This document shows, piece by piece, positions 63,987-64,000 of a DNA stretch of 64,000 nt. This DNA is from G963664935 sp963664935 (lineage in GTDB: Bacteria; Pseudomonadota; Gammaproteobacteria; Methylococcales; G963664935). Each line of letters opens with the position of its first letter. Positions within the stretch are counted from its first letter, which is position 1. The translations under genes and the position numbers were made by a program. The DNA lies in assembly GCA_963664935.2 (NCBI GenBank), contig CAXXSE010000007.1, positions 1,178,001 through 1,242,000 on the forward strand, in the 5' to 3' direction. Under the pieces are notes generated by a model. It was not told where the DNA came from and did not search any database. It was given only the letters and a program-made list of their open reading frames with translations.

Positions 63987-64000
63987 TGGAGGAAGACGCT

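Noticed and set aside
1..64000. Alternative genetic code or stop-codon recoding as explanation for in-frame stops
   Set aside because: TAG, TAA and TGA are all found in decayed genes, while housekeeping genes have none in frame and use normal stops.

Overview
The window looks like chromosome of a gammaproteobacterium with a moderate GC content. Support comes from the hisBHAF-tatABC order, rnfAB, trmL, trhO, yajD, ygiQ, a bifunctional Aas acyltransferase/ligase and PilV/W/X minor pilins. I cannot place it below class. The mobile-element load and number of broken accessory genes resemble large sulfur bacteria or young symbionts, but this is only an impression.

Layout. 1-20 kb is a surface-polysaccharide locus. 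Its plus-strand part (1-15 kb) holds a broken methyltransferase, a membrane sulfatase-like protein with two small coupled genes, two flippases, two Wzy-like polymerases, several methyltransferases (three with FkbM domains, one inside a 755-aa three-domain fusion) and a glycosyltransferase. Its minus-strand part (15-20 kb) holds two glycosyltransferases, a methyltransferase, a decayed AbiEi-type antitoxin and a WbpE-like aminotransferase. 20-22.5 kb holds an SPL-type radical SAM gene and an SDR gene with two stop codons. 22.5-28 kb is minus-strand tatC-tatB-tatA-hisF-hisA-hisH-hisB plus a frameshifted M23 peptidase. 28-36 kb is an accessory island: a truncated IS, an IS whose transposase carries a DruA-like (DUF4338) domain, the wreck of a TIR plus nSTAND/WD40 pair, and a DUF4143 fragment. 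36-50 kb is mostly housekeeping: gltA, aas, a lipoprotein gene split by an IS, pilX-pilV-pilW, bfr, trmL, ygiQ, rnfB, rnfA and yajD. 50-64 kb holds a second copy of the same IS, a glutathione-transferase-like gene, trhO, two DUF547 remnants around a TVP38-flavoprotein fusion, a DUF1223 protein, an IS66 remnant, a radical SAM protein, exported redox-type proteins, a rhodanese, a second broken sulfatase gene and a CapK/PaaK-like ligase running off the window.

The dominant theme is selective decay. Long housekeeping genes (gltA, aas, ygiQ, trhO, the TVP38 fusion, the his and tat genes) are open throughout. Accessory genes nearby carry in-frame stops of all three types, single-base frameshifts, a 13-bp tandem duplication and IS insertions. 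Two families of small non-coding repeats sit at gene ends, and one copy of each carries a nested palindromic insert with the same GC-TCCAG-GC hairpin core. No rRNA, tRNA or CRISPR array was recognised.
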